64,000 nucleotides of DNA from Panorpa germanica (taxonomy: Eukaryota; Arthropoda; Insecta; Mecoptera; Panorpidae). The translations under genes and the position numbers were made by a program. Shown here one piece after another: positions 11,645 through 24,554 of the stretch; positions within the stretch are counted from its first letter, which is position 1, and every line of letters begins with the position of its first letter. The notes under the pieces are model-generated. The model worked only from the letters and a program-made list of their open reading frames with translations. It was not told the origin of the DNA and did no database searches. The stretch is from assembly GCA_963678705.1 (NCBI GenBank), contig OY783203.1:6696001-6760000 (forward strand), in the 5' to 3' direction.

Positions 11645-14535
11645 AGTATACAGTATAATGTCTACCATGTCTTTTATTCTTTTGATGATTCTAGAAGACA
11701 ATGCCTAATTAAGGTGTCGCTATCTCAAATGACTCGTCCACGATAATGGTTTATTATCAATGAATTGAAACTAGAGAAAACTAAGGTTATCCAATAATCC
11801 TCATCGAACAAAATTCGTAATGTATTCTGAATAGCATCTCCTCAAAGTTTGCTGTGTCTTTTTTTGTAATTTATACATAATTTAGTCATAGATTTTTTTA
11901 ATATGTTTGTATTAGTTACTTATAATTAAATTAATTATTAAATAACAGCAAATTAATTATGTAAATGCATATTAAGGTAAACTAGTTGCCAAGTGTGAGA
12001 AATGTTATTTATTTAACTTTCTTGTTCTTAGAATCTTGCCTTTCTAAACCCACATAATAAATGTAAGGTTAAATCTTGAGATTTATTTATATCTATATAT
12101 AATACGCATTTTATTAAAAATTTATATAGATCTCATGTTCATTTTTAAAGCCACACGATTTTAATCTCTCAATTTTTTTTTAATCACCCAATTTCCTTTA
12201 ATTCGTAAATTATTTGGCGCTGCTTTTGCTCACGAAACATTATATTTTAATTTTTCTTTTCTCTTATCTTAAATGTGATAATCATTAGTTATAATTCAGT
12301 GAAACTCGACTAATTATAATAATGGATAAATTGATGTTAAATTTTTTTTTATAATAATTAAAATACTTGAAGTTATGTACAGATAGTCGTTAATATAATC
12401 AAAGCATCCGCTACTAAATAAATCAGAGCTCTGGCGGGTGGCCAGTCTCCAAGTTTTGAACAGAAGGATGAATAAATAATAGGGCTGACACATTCAAGTT
12501 AATTAATTACGAAGTACTTTATCGATAAAAACTGAAACAGTATCATTTCATGTTAATAAATAATTACAAATTCTGTATACTTTATACATATTCATGTATT
12601 ATACAATAATAATAATAACAATAACATCTGTAATAAATGAAGAGATGAATTAAATTATTTGAATGAAAAAAATGAAAATATGAATTGTTTATTACCAATG
12701 TCGTTTTAACTTTATAAAATGTAAGAAAAATATAAATTAAAAAAGGAGATATCTTTTAAAATTTAAGTATTTTATTTCTTACAACAATATATTGATATAT
12801 TTTTATTATAAGTTGTTTATAGCAATTACAGCCATCGTCTACTGGTACGGCACGCCGCATGCTGTATGTCATATGCGGTGTGGGCTTTGACTCTTATAGA
12901 GAAATTACCTGTGCAAATTCGAGATTAATCGATTACTATTTGAACAGAGGTGTCTGCAAAAGATGCCGTCGTACTCTCCTAGATAAAGGAAGCGATAAAT
13001 TTTAAATAATGGTGCCTAATGTAATTTAATTTTAGAGTAGACTATTCTAAGTGCGCCAGATTATCATCTCGATCACTTTTTAAATCCTTAATCTTCTCTT
13101 CTCCTTAATCGGCCTTGTATTTGAGATACATATAACGAGCACTACGTTATTATTCTCTTTACAATTCGCTATTAATCTTGCAGATTCACAATCACTAAAG
13201 TTTTCCTTAAACATTTAAACAATAATTTTGAATACAATAAACATAAACAACGCAAGAAGAAAAATTTCATAATTTTCTGACTGGAATATTTGCTGGAAAA
13301 CCTGTACGTATTTAGGTGACTTAACAGAGATAGTTCAAATTTATAGATTCAGCCATAAGAAAACTAATACTACCAGGCTTACTAATATCAATCGATACAT
13401 CGATCCTTTACAGAAATATTCATCATCGATATATAAATCCCAAAGAAGTCACATCACTAGCCTCAATCCAGAACGGAACGGGCATGTGCGATCGTATGTG
13501 ACATATGTATACTTGTGTGTTAAATAGTTGAATTTTAAACATTTTTTTTATTCAAGAATTAAAAATGTTTCTGAATTTGTAACACTTTTAAACATGTTAT
13601 AAAATATACAACCAGCATATTTTAAAATTTATATATACATGAGCACTAAACTAAAACTAAATTTTAAAATGTCATTGCAAGCTGGTTTTTTCTCGCGTAC
13701 ATGCATTACATTCATATTAGGTTTTGAAGGAAAGGATATTTAATAAATTGTAAAAAATTAGAATTAACCTTTAAATGTATTTCTAATTTAAGCTGTGTAA
13801 ATTCTTCCTCCTTTATTTTAATTATTTGTCCAATTAACAAATTATTGAATTTTAAAAATTGTTATTTTTGTGCTAAAATTGTTTATGCGCAGTTATTCAA
13901 AAATTGCAACCAATGCTATAATAGAAACAGGTAGTCTCCACTCAGTTTAGTAAATGAATAACTAAACATAAGAGAGTACAATACAAAGAGATGAGTAACG
14001 ACGTTCCACAGCTTAAAACAAATAGATATATTCGATCATCATAGCAGATCAACTTATTATATTTATTGTTCAAATTATTGTTGGGTAACTGACGGGTATG
14101 TCACTGCAAGAAATAGGATATGCAAATAAGTTTTTACTGTTTGGAAGACAGGAGCGTCTGTTCGCCTTGAAAAGTGTGAGCCATTGAGCATACTTATGCA
14201 AATGTATTAATTCATTATTGACCATATTTTGTTCATAGCAATCACGTATATAGAGAAAGTCTAGTGAAAAAAAGAGTCACTTGAAAATACATAAAATTCT
14301 TGTAGTTATAGAAGTATGTCCATGACGAATATTTTATTTTTGAAATTTCGGCAGCAGTCATCAGTGGTGACATCATAACCTTCAGTATTCTAACAGAAGC
14401 AACAAAAATCGTAGGTTTAGAGAAAATCGTAGGCGACATAATCGTGTTGACCTACCCACTATATTTTGGGCGAGACACAATTAACTCCAAAAATTATTAA
14501 TAATTAATTTTTAATTTAAACATTTTTTGTAATAA
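11645..14535. other. Intronic DNA next to the Scr exon
   Basis: No exon supported. At 12830-12910 a block with CCGCAT and ATGCGG arms and a TTTGACTC motif vaguely resembles a tRNA-like fold but fails as a tRNA. At 13388-13430 three ATCGAT motifs lie within 45 bases, resembling DREF/BEAF-type sites. The remainder shows nothing specific. Confidence 0.35.
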
Positions 14536-14862
<327 letters not shown>

Positions 14863-15281
14863 GATCAGTGGAACTTTTCGAACAACGGGTAACTCCACTC
14901 TGTTTAGATGCTAACTAAACTTAGTGACGAGTTAGTCGTGTTCGGAAAAGATACTTTAAGGGGGGATTCAAACTGTTTAAAACAGAAGCTGTTTATATTA
15001 TATTTATAACCCCCATCCCCCCTTCAACCAAAACCCTTTGGGAACCTCAAAGTGACCAAAAAATAATTCAAATTGAAAGTTACAGAAAATATAGACATTT
15101 TTAAAAAGACGTGTACTTGCGGATGCGTACTCTAATTATTAACATTTGGAAAAAATATAAATATAAATAATTTAATTTATAGATAATAACAAATTAGTAA
15201 TTAATAGGTTTTAAGAATTTTGAGTAATTATACTTGGTTTCACTATTACTTGTGTGTATACAAAATTATAAACACCCTATA

Positions 15282-15305
15282 AACAAATTCGGAATTACAC
15301 AGGGA
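15282..15305 (+). promoter_or_regulatory. miR-10 target site in Scr 3' UTR
   Basis: Positions 15282-15293 (AACAAATTCGGA) are complementary to 12 consecutive bases of the 3' half of insect miR-10-5p. After a short bulge, ACAGGGA at 15299-15305 pairs with miRNA bases 2-7 and places A opposite base 1 (a 7mer-A1 site). About 420 bases past the Scr stop. miR-10 is encoded in insect Hox clusters, and Scr is a known predicted miR-10 target in Drosophila. Pairing at miRNA base 8 is lost. The match is far longer than chance would be expected to give in a 500-base UTR. Confidence 0.8.
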
Positions 15306-15382
15306 TTAGGAGTGTTTGTCAAAAAATATATCGATGTTCCTTACTTGTAAATGAACAAACGCAAAGTGTGTCATTGTTAATT

Positions 15383-15388
15383 AATAAA
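15383..15388 (+). terminator. Candidate poly(A) signal for Scr
   Basis: AATAAA about 520 bases past the stop and 80 bases past the miR-10-type site, followed by a moderately T-rich zone near 15420. In AT-rich DNA this hexamer is common, so its position rather than its sequence is the support. Confidence 0.35.
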
Positions 15389-15390
15389 TA

Positions 15391-17689
15391 TAATTAAAAT
15401 TAATTAATTCATTAATATATCGTTTTGTTAATATATAAGAATAACTCATTCAAAAAAAAAAAAGAACAAATACGTCGCGTGATTTTTTTTTCGTATAATG
15501 ACTGTGTATTATATATCCTGTAAATAATATGAAATAATTTAGAAAAAATTAGAAATATACACAATACTATTGTTAATTTAAATAAAGAGTTGTCTAAAAT
15601 GTAAACTGATAAACAAAATAGAAAAGTAAGATATAGTGAATGATTGAACATGTTTTAAATAGAATTTTAGTTTTAAATTGGCTCTGCAACAATTCTGAAT
15701 GTACAATTGTTGATGGTATTAATATTACATGTGATTAGGAGATCTGATCGCAGCTTATCTGCCAGTTTATCAGTATTCGCTTTACGAGTACATTGTGCAT
15801 TGTACGTCATACCGTAATGGTTATTTAAGTTATTAGAGCTTTGTGCTTTGTACATTGCTGTGAAACTTCAAGGTCATATTCAACAAATACATATTTTTAA
15901 CTATGCAATACAAAAACAGATTTTTTTAAATTAGTAAATGCTATTATAACTTACATAATCACCAAATAATAAGTGATGCTTGTTAAATACTAATTACCAA
16001 ATCAACTATTAAATTCTATCCTTGTTGCTTAATTAGTCAAACAAGCTCTATAGATCCATCATTAAATAATTTATGTAATAAACTTTTTCGGTTGTAAAAA
16101 ATAAATATAACATCAATTCAAAATAAAGCTAAATATTAAATAATAATCATTTTTAATAACTTGCATAATAATTAGTAAAAAATGAATAAAACGTTTTGTA
16201 AAAAAGAAATTAAAAATATGTATTTTGCAGTAATATTACAATCAATGATAAAATTATGTTACCTATGATCTTGAAATTATGTAACAGATGTACATAGCCT
16301 TATTTGTAACATTAAAAGTGTATTATATTTATATTTAATTTATTTATACGTTAACTAATTTGAAATAAGTATTTCGTATGTCTGCTTCGAAGTAAAAGCG
16401 GACAATAATGATCTGTGCAATCCGAGTCAAAAAACTATTTTGTTAGCAACTGATATTGAGGTTATAATATTGTAAACATAATATTTAGAAATATTTAAGC
16501 GATTTACAAAATGTTTAAATAATTACCCAGCGTTTCACCGTATCGAAACACAGTATAATTTAATCTAATATTCAATATTATTTCTTTAAATGACATCAAG
16601 TTACATTCGATATAGTGACCGTTTAATAATCCATGACAAAAGAAATTCATTGTCTGACAAATACATACAATATATATATAATAACAAATTAACTTCTTCT
16701 TTCTCACCGTCTACTTTTCTTCGAAAATGAAAAAGTCATGATTCCAAAATAAATTTTGAACAATTTTTTCCGACTCGTTATAGTTTTTGGGTTTAGGGTG
16801 ATAAAAAATGTCCTAGTGACATTGTCGTCTAGGATAGAGTATTTTAAAATTTACTTTATTCTTGTTGTTGAACAACAGAACAGTAGACAGTAGTTGCATC
16901 AACGCTTTCGGACACTGTGCCGTCCCTAGTTCTGTAATATTGTGAATAATTATATATTTATTAACAACATAAAATACCTTTTTGTCACTTAAGATATTGT
17001 TTCGAATCAAACAGCAGACAAATGAAATCTAACAGTAATTTCATTTGTCTTTATAAAGAGTTTTATTTTATTATAATTTAGGTTTGTTTTAGGCTACAAA
17101 GATTTGGTACCTTTGCTAATGTGAACCTAAAACATCAACCTTACATCAATCTCACATTTACATTATTATAACTTCAAGAAAAGTTACAGATTTTTTAATT
17201 ATAATATTATTCAAGCTTTAATCATTAGTGTCTCTTTTGGAGATTTGGATCGCATCGCAAAACTAATTGTATTCTTTTTTTAATGTTAAATGTAATAATA
17301 ATACCCCATTATTCAACAGTTGTATTTACAAATAAAAAATACAATAAGTATAAAAATAAGTTAATAAAAATTATAAATAATTTAAGCTATATGTGTAGTT
17401 AAACACATCGTATAGCATGAACTTAAAGAAAATTATGTACTCTTCATTCCATGTAAAATTGAAATTTAACTTAAATATACTGAACGATACTTCATTGTTT
17501 AAAATATAAATTAAATGCTGTGTTTTTTTATATAATGTAAATGTTTTATTCATTCTTATTTCTTACATATTTATTTATATTATTTAAATCTTACTATTAT
17601 TTGACAGTAAATTATCTAAATTTAAAAATATTATATTTTTACTGTATGAGTATGTTTAAATTAGTGGTATATTAAATGGGCGGTACTAA
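15391..17689. other. Downstream of Scr; nothing recognised
   Basis: AT-rich DNA with many stop codons on both strands. Part of it could be extended Scr 3' UTR. Open frames of 60-79 codons on the minus strand are AT-rich chance openings without domains. Confidence 0.4.
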
Positions 17690-17830
17690 TCAGCGATGCA
17701 TCAAGTACGAGCAAATGTAAATCGACTTTATCTATTATCGCGCCACGCAGAGGCTAGGACAACCACGCTGTGGCGCGACGCTACATTGCGTGGGAGTTAC
17801 AGCTGACCAGCGACTCCCAAACGGTGGCTT
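17690..17830. other. GC-rich island with two adjacent hairpins
   Basis: Much richer in GC than its flanks. Hairpin 1 pairs TCGCGCCAC (17738-17746) with GTGGCGCGA (17770-17778). Hairpin 2 pairs TGGGAGT (17791-17797) with ACTCCCA (17813-17819). It could be a decayed mobile-element end, a structured RNA or a conserved enhancer; nothing in it is coding. The mariner relic begins about 300 bases later. Confidence 0.55.
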
Positions 17831-18129
17831 ATTTATTATTTACACCAAGGCTTTACATTCTGTCAAATTTGTTTAATCGTTCATACGTTTAATAAATTCA
17901 GACACACAGGCTCCAGTGAATTTATGAAAAAAATATAATTACACTTTTAAAATAGATTTACAAGTAAAAATTTCAAGACTATCACTTTACGGTTCGACTT
18001 ACTTTTTTGCTGCTGTGTAGCGTGAACCCTCCTCTTTTGATTACCAGCTCTCCCGTGTCTGTGGACGTATTAGTATGGCAGTAGCATTCGTTTGTATAAG
18101 ATCTATTTTTTTGTTTTGCCGGAAAAATG

Positions 18130-18606
18130 ATAAGTGTTTTAATAGAACAACAGTTTTTGAGTGGTTCAAGTGTTTCTAAGATGGTCGAGAAGACGTAGAA
18201 GGTGATGCACGCCCGAGAGGCTTTTGCACGTCAAAACTATCAAAAATATTGAAAAAAGCACTAATTTGAACTGATCATCGGTTCGTTTATTTATGCGATT
18301 GGTCAAACTGTAGGAATTGGCAAATAATGCGTAAGGCAAATAAGAATTTTAATATCCAAAAAGTGTGTGCCAATTCTTATAATTTTCTAGCAAAGTATAA
18401 TATCCCTGTGTTAGACCATCCGCCTTATTCGCTTGAGCTGACACCATGTTACTTTTACCCATTCCCAAAGGTCAAATCTGCATTAAAAAAATTTGAGTTC
18501 AGGCCAGTGCAGCTGTTTTAAGGCGTCATGAAGGTATTCCAACCCAAGAAAAATTCACATGGAGCAATATAGGAATAGACGTGCAATGTACATTGAAGGA
18601 GATAGT
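18130..18606 (+). pseudogene. Mariner-type transposase, internally deleted
   Basis: Two blocks of a mariner transposase survive. 18141-18225 reads NRTTVFEWFK...DGREDVEGDARP, the conserved helix-turn-helix linker zone, with an in-frame TAA after FKCF. 18355-18521 reads FLAKYNIPVLDHPPYS...LTPC...FPKVKSALKKFEFRPV, the C-terminal catalytic part. The third acidic residue of the D,D34D triad, normally D in the PCDF motif, is Tyr (TAC at 18450-18452). About half of the middle, including the first two catalytic aspartates, is missing. The last trace, MYIEGDS, lies near 18588-18606. Terminal inverted repeats were not identified. It cannot be active. Confidence 0.88.
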
Positions 18607-18699
18607 AATTAATTGTGTATTAATTAAAAATAAAAAGCTGTGCAAAATCAGTCTCGTTTAAAAATAACCGCAACTCGTACCAAAGTACTGTACTAAATT

Positions 18700-19079
18700 C
18701 AGGGGCGGCCTTAACCATTGCGAGGCTCTGGGGAAGCAGATCTTTCCAAGGCCTCGGGGCGGAAAATCTTTGCGAGGCACTTGTTCTTTGTATAATTTAA
18801 GTAAATTGTAAGTAAGTATTTCTGATGATAATTGACGAGAAATAAAATTTTATATTAGAAGTTTCATAAAAGTAAACAAACACAAAGACCACAAATATTA
18901 ATGATGAATAACTAAGGCACATGAATGCCTTAAAAGATATTCGCAGTGATTCTAGTAGGATTTCTAAAGCGCGAGGCGCGAGATTCAAATACATATATTG
19001 TAATTAATTTTTCTACTTAGGTTGTTGAGCGAGAATGCGAGGCCGTTGCCATGTTTGCCACCACTTAAGGCCGGCTCTG
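18700..19079 (+). mobile_element. hAT-type MITE (copy 2) with TSD
   Basis: Starts CAGGGGCGGCCTTAA and ends TTAAGGCCGGCTCTG, giving imperfect terminal inverted repeats. It is flanked by 8-bp target duplications ACTAAATT (18692-18699) and ACTAAAGT (19080-19087), one mismatch apart. Inner blocks match copy 1 at 2369-2762 in inverse orientation. Non-autonomous; the 65-residue minus-strand frame inside it shows no transposase motif. The near-identical duplications suggest a moderately young insertion. Confidence 0.88.
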
Positions 19080-19087
19080 ACTAAAGT

Positions 19088-20060
19088 AATATCTTGGAAT
19101 ATATTTTTCTTTTATTAATAGAAGACATTAAAATTGTATTGATTTTACATATACATAAATTTTGGTCACTTAAATATTTTCCTATTAAATTTCTAAGCAG
19201 AGTTGCATTATGTTTTCGACAATCGAAGCAGATTTAACGACATCTAAATCAGTACAGTAATGTAGTAACTAGTATTATAATAGTAGGTAAAAGGCTTCAA
19301 TATGTATGTTCATTTTAAACAACAACAAGAATCTGTGTAAAAGATAATTCGATTTACTTTTAATTAAAAATTCAATTTTCTTGCTGGACACTCTATCGCC
19401 TCTGATACGTGATCAGTGCTTACTGCCCATTCATCAATTATTATCCAACTAATTAATAAACCGTCACTGAACTAACTTAAAATAAAATTTCTTTTAAAAC
19501 AAGTCAAGTAAAGGAATCTATACGTACAATACATGCAGATCATATATGTATAGGTTTGTAAAATCAATGGAATAAAAACAAAAGATTTTATGAGAATTAT
19601 CATTTCCTGAATTCTGTACTACAACAATATACATACTTTTACATACAAACATACGCATGCCACAATGAATACAGAAGGTCCATACAAATAAACCACTGCA
19701 TATAAGATACAAGAAGCAAATATCTACATAAGTGATGAACAAGATGAGGTTCCATTGCGATAAACATTGTTACGTGTATGTAACGTTTATATAACAGCAA
19801 ATAACGACATGTTAAAGGGGGTAAGGGTTTTTTTTTATTTATATTATTGTACAACATATTAAGTTTATTGTGTAAAAATTTGAAGTCGATTGAAGTAAAA
19901 CTGTCGGAGATATAGTGTTTTAATTCTTCACTTCTCTGGTCTGCTTTCGTGTTACTTTAAAACTTTTAAATGCGGTTTCTCACACATAGCTTTTTCAGAG
20001 CCGGTGCTCTCTCTCTAGCACAAAATCTACTACACCGATTCTTTTGAAATTTTGCCCGCT
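19088..20060. other. Intergenic AT-rich DNA, nothing recognised
   Basis: No exon or clear repeat boundary. Open frames of 70-74 codons on the minus strand (19518-19857) overlap each other in different frames and lack domains. The part from about 19985 (CTTTTTCAGAGCCGGTGCTC) leads into the inverted repeat described next and may belong to the same element. Confidence 0.35.
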
Positions 20061-20250
20061 TTTTCTTTACATAAATGCTGAGGTAACGCTGTCGAGTTTT
20101 TTTTAATTTTTTTAATTTTAACGTACAATATCAAATTTTCTGATATTTTTCATGAAAAATTAGTATTTTGACTTTAAAGTGCTGTAAGAAATTGAAAAAT
20201 CAATAATAAAAAAAAAACTCAACAGCGTTTCCTGCAGAAATGTATCAACT
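20060..20250. mobile_element. Hairpin element with imperfect inverted repeats
   Basis: AACGCTGTCGAGTTTTTTTT (20085-20104) is inversely repeated as an A-run plus CTCAACAGCGTT ending at 20229. Weaker complementarity extends outward (ACATAAATGCTGAGG against CCTGCAGAAATGT), giving arms of about 45 bases around a 100-base AT-rich core. It looks like a MITE or foldback fragment. No target duplication could be defined. Confidence 0.5.
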
Positions 20251-20526
20251 AATGAAATCATTTTGGTTTTTCGATTTCAGAAAATCCAGTCATGAGTGAC
20301 ACCGCAATGTTACTTTTTTTGTGACGTCTGCGGAGATTCGCTGCCAATGCCTCATTTCTTGACGTTTATTTATGAAAATTTCACAAAGTATTCTTCAAAT
20401 GTCATTTTATCATGTAGTAATTATAGAAATAGTTATATATTAACTGTGTCGTCAAAAAACCTTTACGAAAATATGCTTCTTTTTTATTGTTTCGACCTTA
20501 CCAAGTAAACATTTAATACCTAAATA

Positions 20527-20601
20527 CCGGAGCCATTTTCGAACCACCATACAAAATTCAGTACCAAACATATAAACATGTCAGATACACCTGGAACATT
20601 G
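20527..20601 (-). repeat. Unclassified repeat A, copy 3 (end only)
   Basis: On the minus strand it reads AATGTTCCAGGTGTATCTGA, TATGTTTGGTACTGAATTTT, GTATGGTGGTTCGAAAATGG and CTCCGG, the first 90 bases of repeat A. Only the end segment is kept. Confidence 0.7.
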
Positions 20602-20604
20602 TAA

Positions 20605-21460
20605 TATAGGAATATAATGATGGTTTCATGTCATAAGCAAATTGCCTTATTTCCATTCTATAGAAACAGTCATTTTGAGCTCTGCCACCTATGAGGCAAC
20701 ATTTCTTTCAACGTATACAACAGGTAAAAGCATTGTAAATAAAACACAAAATTAGTTGTTTGAATTACTACAAACAAATAAACATAATCGAGCTAAGCTC
20801 TCCATATCACTTTTTCTCACTGTTTCAATAATAGTTTTTTCTTATTATTTTCATTTATCCTGTAATTAAGTTTCTGATCGCTTCTTATGTCTTTATCAAT
20901 TGACTCTTGTTGTGAAAGATTCATCTTCACTGATCTATATTGAGACAAAGATGTTTCTCTTTTTACTGAAACAAAACGATTGAGTTTTTAAAGTTTTTAA
21001 TGTCGAGTCATACATCAATCAACTACTCATCGAGTATTCAACGTATGAGTATAACCAACAATAACAACAACAACCATCCACATTCCAGCACTCGCGACAC
21101 AACAACCTCCTGTAAAATTTTGTGTAATGCATCCGTACATCCATGAATCCTGTATGACTGCTGGCTGGTATATATTATATTATATAGGAGTCTATATGCG
21201 GTATATACTCACATATTTCAATCTCAATCTTAACTTTTAATTAAACAAATCTAAATTTATACTTTTTTTTGAAAACCATATGTCTTTACATTTTTTTAAA
21301 ATATTTTTTATGGATTTTATGATGTAGTTTTTATTTTTATTCGATCTAGGGTTCCATTCTAAACTGCATTTAATATCATTTATAATTTCTAGACGATATA
21401 GCGAAAGGAACTTATAAGTCTAATGTAACGTAAGTATAAAGGTTATTTTACAATTTATAT

Positions 21461-21462
<2 letters not shown>
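20605..21462. other. Intergenic DNA, nothing recognised
   Basis: No supported gene or motif. A short (CAA)n-like stretch lies around 21060-21076. Confidence 0.4.
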
Positions 21463-21508
<46 letters not shown>

Positions 21509-21515
21509 ATATATA

Positions 21516-21584
<69 letters not shown>

Positions 21585-21608
21585 TATATATAATATATTT
21601 ATATATAA
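21463..21608. repeat. Long interrupted (TA)n tract
   Basis: About 145 bases of alternating T and A with small breaks. It gives a Tyr-Ile-rich minus-strand open frame (21507-21740) that is not a gene. Confidence 0.95.
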
Positions 21609-21734
21609 TTTTTCATATAAACTGACTACAAAAATAAAAAACCGCCTCCATGTCCGCAAATAAAATTTTTGAATTTTGAATTTTTTTTTCTTAATAACAT
21701 ATTTCATTCTTATGTAATCCAAAATTTGAGTTTT

Positions 21735-22016
21735 CTCCAAAGTTTCCTACTGGGCTCCCTAATTTTCTCAACTCCCTCTTTTCCAGTTTTTCAATTTCTA
21801 ATTTTCAAAAAATGTTAACATTGAACACCGTAATATATATACCAAATTTCAACTTTCTATCTTTTATGAATTAAAAGTTATAAAGCAAAAAGTAAAATTT
21901 ATTTTTTTTCTTTTTCCAAAGTTACGGGTTTTGAGGAAATTCAGGGGAAAATCCGAGAAATCTAAAAGTCTTAGAATTTTTTTCTCTGCGAAATAGACAA
22001 TTTCCAGGAAAATGCG
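21735..22016 (-). repeat. Unclassified repeat A, copy 4
   Basis: In reverse it matches repeat A copy 2 block by block: the TCTATTTCGCAGAGAAAAAA block, CTAAGACTTTTAGATTTCTC, AACCCGTAACTTTGG, GATAGAAAGTTGAAATTTGG, GTTAACATTTTTTGAAAATT and a GGGAGCCCAGTAGGAAACTT end. The outermost part of the element is displaced to 22565-22610. Confidence 0.75.
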
Positions 22017-22564
22017 ACTCAATATATACTATAGTCTCAACAAAATTTATTCAAAGGACACGACTTTTACTATATCAATAAAGTAATTCTTGTCCATTGA
22101 TAAAAATGAAGAATAAATAAATTTATTTATTTAAATATATAAAAACATATCAATGAGATTAACCTTGAGATTAGCTGATAATTTATGGGGTATGTATTTT
22201 TCAGATGTTTCTAACCGATTTGGGTATTATATCTCAAAGACCCCTAACCGACTTGTCCATAAATTATCAAAAAAAAGTTACAAACACTGAAGGTATGACA
22301 AATACAATAATTTATTGTTTCATTTTGCACGATTTTCTTTTTAAATATTTCATTGGTCTAGTCGACATGGCAGTTGCACGTGTTCATGGCCCAAGGAAAT
22401 CTATCCGGGTTTCTTATATTTTTACGAATATCTTTTTATGCAATCTATAGCATTCTTTTATAGACTTAAGGATCGTCTCCACTGCTGAATCTGTTCTTAC
22501 GTTACTTGTCACACTTTTCACTCATGAGGACGGCAAAATTTTAGAATATTTTTTCTAGTCAAAA
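22017..22564. other. Segment splitting repeat A copy 4
   Basis: Lies between the inner and outer parts of a minus-strand repeat A copy, so it may be a later insertion of about 548 bases. An 81-codon open frame (22205-22450, +) inside it has no recognisable domain. No inverted ends or target duplication were found. Confidence 0.4.
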
Positions 22565-22610
22565 AACTGTTTTCGAACCACCATACAAAATTCTGAACCA
22601 AACATATTAG
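22565..22610 (-). repeat. Unclassified repeat A, displaced end of copy 4
   Basis: AACTGTTTTCGAACCACCAT followed by ACAAAATTCTGAACC and AAACATAT, the outer block of repeat A in minus orientation. Best read as the end of copy 4, split off by the segment at 22017-22564. Confidence 0.65.
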
Positions 22611-24550
22611 AAAACAAACAACAACAACATTAATATTTGGTGAACTATTTCATTGCCATTCAAAGAATAAATTCATTCCATCTCCGGGAATCAAAAAATG
22701 CCCCAAATCCAAAAATAACTGAGTGTTATAAAGTCTACCTCGGTCATCCAGAGTTCACATAGTTCAAACATAATTTTTGCTAGATTTTGCTTTTCACCAA
22801 ATTGAAAATATGTGTCCAACATTATTTTACAATGTGTCCGTTTAAAGTTGAAACGCAAAAATAAAGCAAGTGTTATATGTATATGTAACTCATCAAGTTA
22901 TCTTTAAAGTGAATAAAATATATCTGTTATGAAGGTTTGGACAGATTATGTCAACGGTGAATATTATTAATCATTACAAAATACTTGTAAGTTAGTTAAT
23001 AGTTAACAGTTTAAAATATAATCAAATATTTAACAGACCATTTACATAACACTTTTTATTATTTTCGTTTAAATTTCTTCAGTTAAACTGTTTTATTTAT
23101 AGAACTCGCACATAGCATATTTTTATAAAATAGGTCTATTAATAAAACACTGTGTAACACATACATGATATCTACATACTTAGAAAATATACTTAGAAGG
23201 TAATCTTTAAACGAATGGAAATGTCGCCGTTTTCAGAATATCGGTGCTGTTGTTCAATTAAAATATTGTGTCTCTTAACTCTGAGAATAATTTTCTAAAA
23301 ATCTACTAACATTTTAACTACAGTAACTATAATATTTAAAACTATGCGTTGGCCATCAGGACCATAAATTTTTAATTATTTTATATTATAATTCAATAAT
23401 AATTAAAATAGGTATTTTTGACCCTTGAATCCAATGTTATGTTGTGAACAAAGAAAAATAATCTCGATACATGTACACATGTATTTTCCGTGACGGCATA
23501 TGCAGAACTAACACAAGCGACAAAAGAGAAATTTAAATAAATATATCTCCGTCAACTTTTGGAAATTTTAAAAAATAGTAACATCAGTATACATGCATAC
23601 ATTAACCTATATATCTATAATAATTTTAAAAAATCAACCCAATATGAAATGATCTGCAGGCTTTATGTAGCACAGAGCCTCATCAAGCTTAAGTACTGGT
23701 CTCTTAATCTACTCAACTACTGCATAATCTTTCGTCATAAATTTTACGTAATTTGTGATAGCATAACTAACCTATTTATAGACTTTGAGTTACTAACAAT
23801 ATGAAGCGCCTGGTATTAATGCGATGCAACATCAATAACAACACCTCAGAGTCAATTTGAATATTGAGAAATAGAAATCAACAATAAGGATTCAGGATTA
23901 ATGTACCAATCAAAATAAGTGATAGATGAATAGAAAATGCCAACATAGTAGGAAGTCGGCAGTAGTATATAAATAACTAATAGAATATAAAATTTAATTA
24001 AAAATATACTGGATGAACGAAATTATTCAAATACCGAGGAAACAAAAAGTAAAAGTATGTAGGCCCCAAACGGAAATTAAAATTAAATATTTAAATATAT
24101 AAAAAATTTAGCATACAAAAATTTAAATATTTTTGTACAATATACATAACTGTGTTTATCGGGTACAGAATTACAGATATTTTAAAATATGCGATTTACT
24201 GATACACGTAAATAACGTTAAAGCAGATCATTGTGCTTGTACTAAAGCATTCAACATACTCGTATTTCCATCAGAAATCAGATCTTGTCAAAGAGATGTT
24301 AGGACGTTGAGAGTACGAGTAGACTACAGAACGACGTAACATTATGCATCAATATTAATATATTATAAACCTTGCTGACGTGAAACTACAAAAGATCCGA
24401 AGAGTTGCAAAACCCGCTCCTACAGATCCCGTCCCGTCCATTTACGTATGATACCACTGGAATATACTTGCACAGAAGCTACAAATCAGTACCATATATA
24501 AATATTATTTCTAAGTAAAATGAAGATATTCTTTCCTGTATACAATGTAA
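22611..24550. other. Intergenic DNA, nothing recognised
   Basis: AT-rich and without supported genes. A CAACATAGTAGGAAGTCGGC block at 23941 resembles the tail region of the SINE family and may be a remnant. Confidence 0.4.
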
Positions 24551-24554
24551 GTAT

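Larger units (their letters stand above)
14863..15390 (+). other. Scr: Likely Scr 3' UTR
   Basis: Follows the Scr stop codon on the same strand with no other gene. It contains the miR-10-type site at 15282-15305, and the first good AATAAA at 15383 lies shortly after it. The true 3' end is not visible; later AATAAA motifs near 15585, 16078 and 16101 could give longer transcripts. Scr 3' UTRs in other insects are of comparable or greater length. Confidence 0.6.

Noticed and set aside
12830..12910. tRNA-like fold with CCGCAT/ATGCGG arm
   Set aside because: No acceptor stem or proper A and B boxes; at most a decayed SINE head.
21507..21740. 77-codon minus-strand frame
   Set aside because: Also a (TA)n artefact.
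24391..24440. mir-10-like stretch around AAGATCCGAAGAG
   Set aside because: Only seven bases match the miRNA and no hairpin partner is present.
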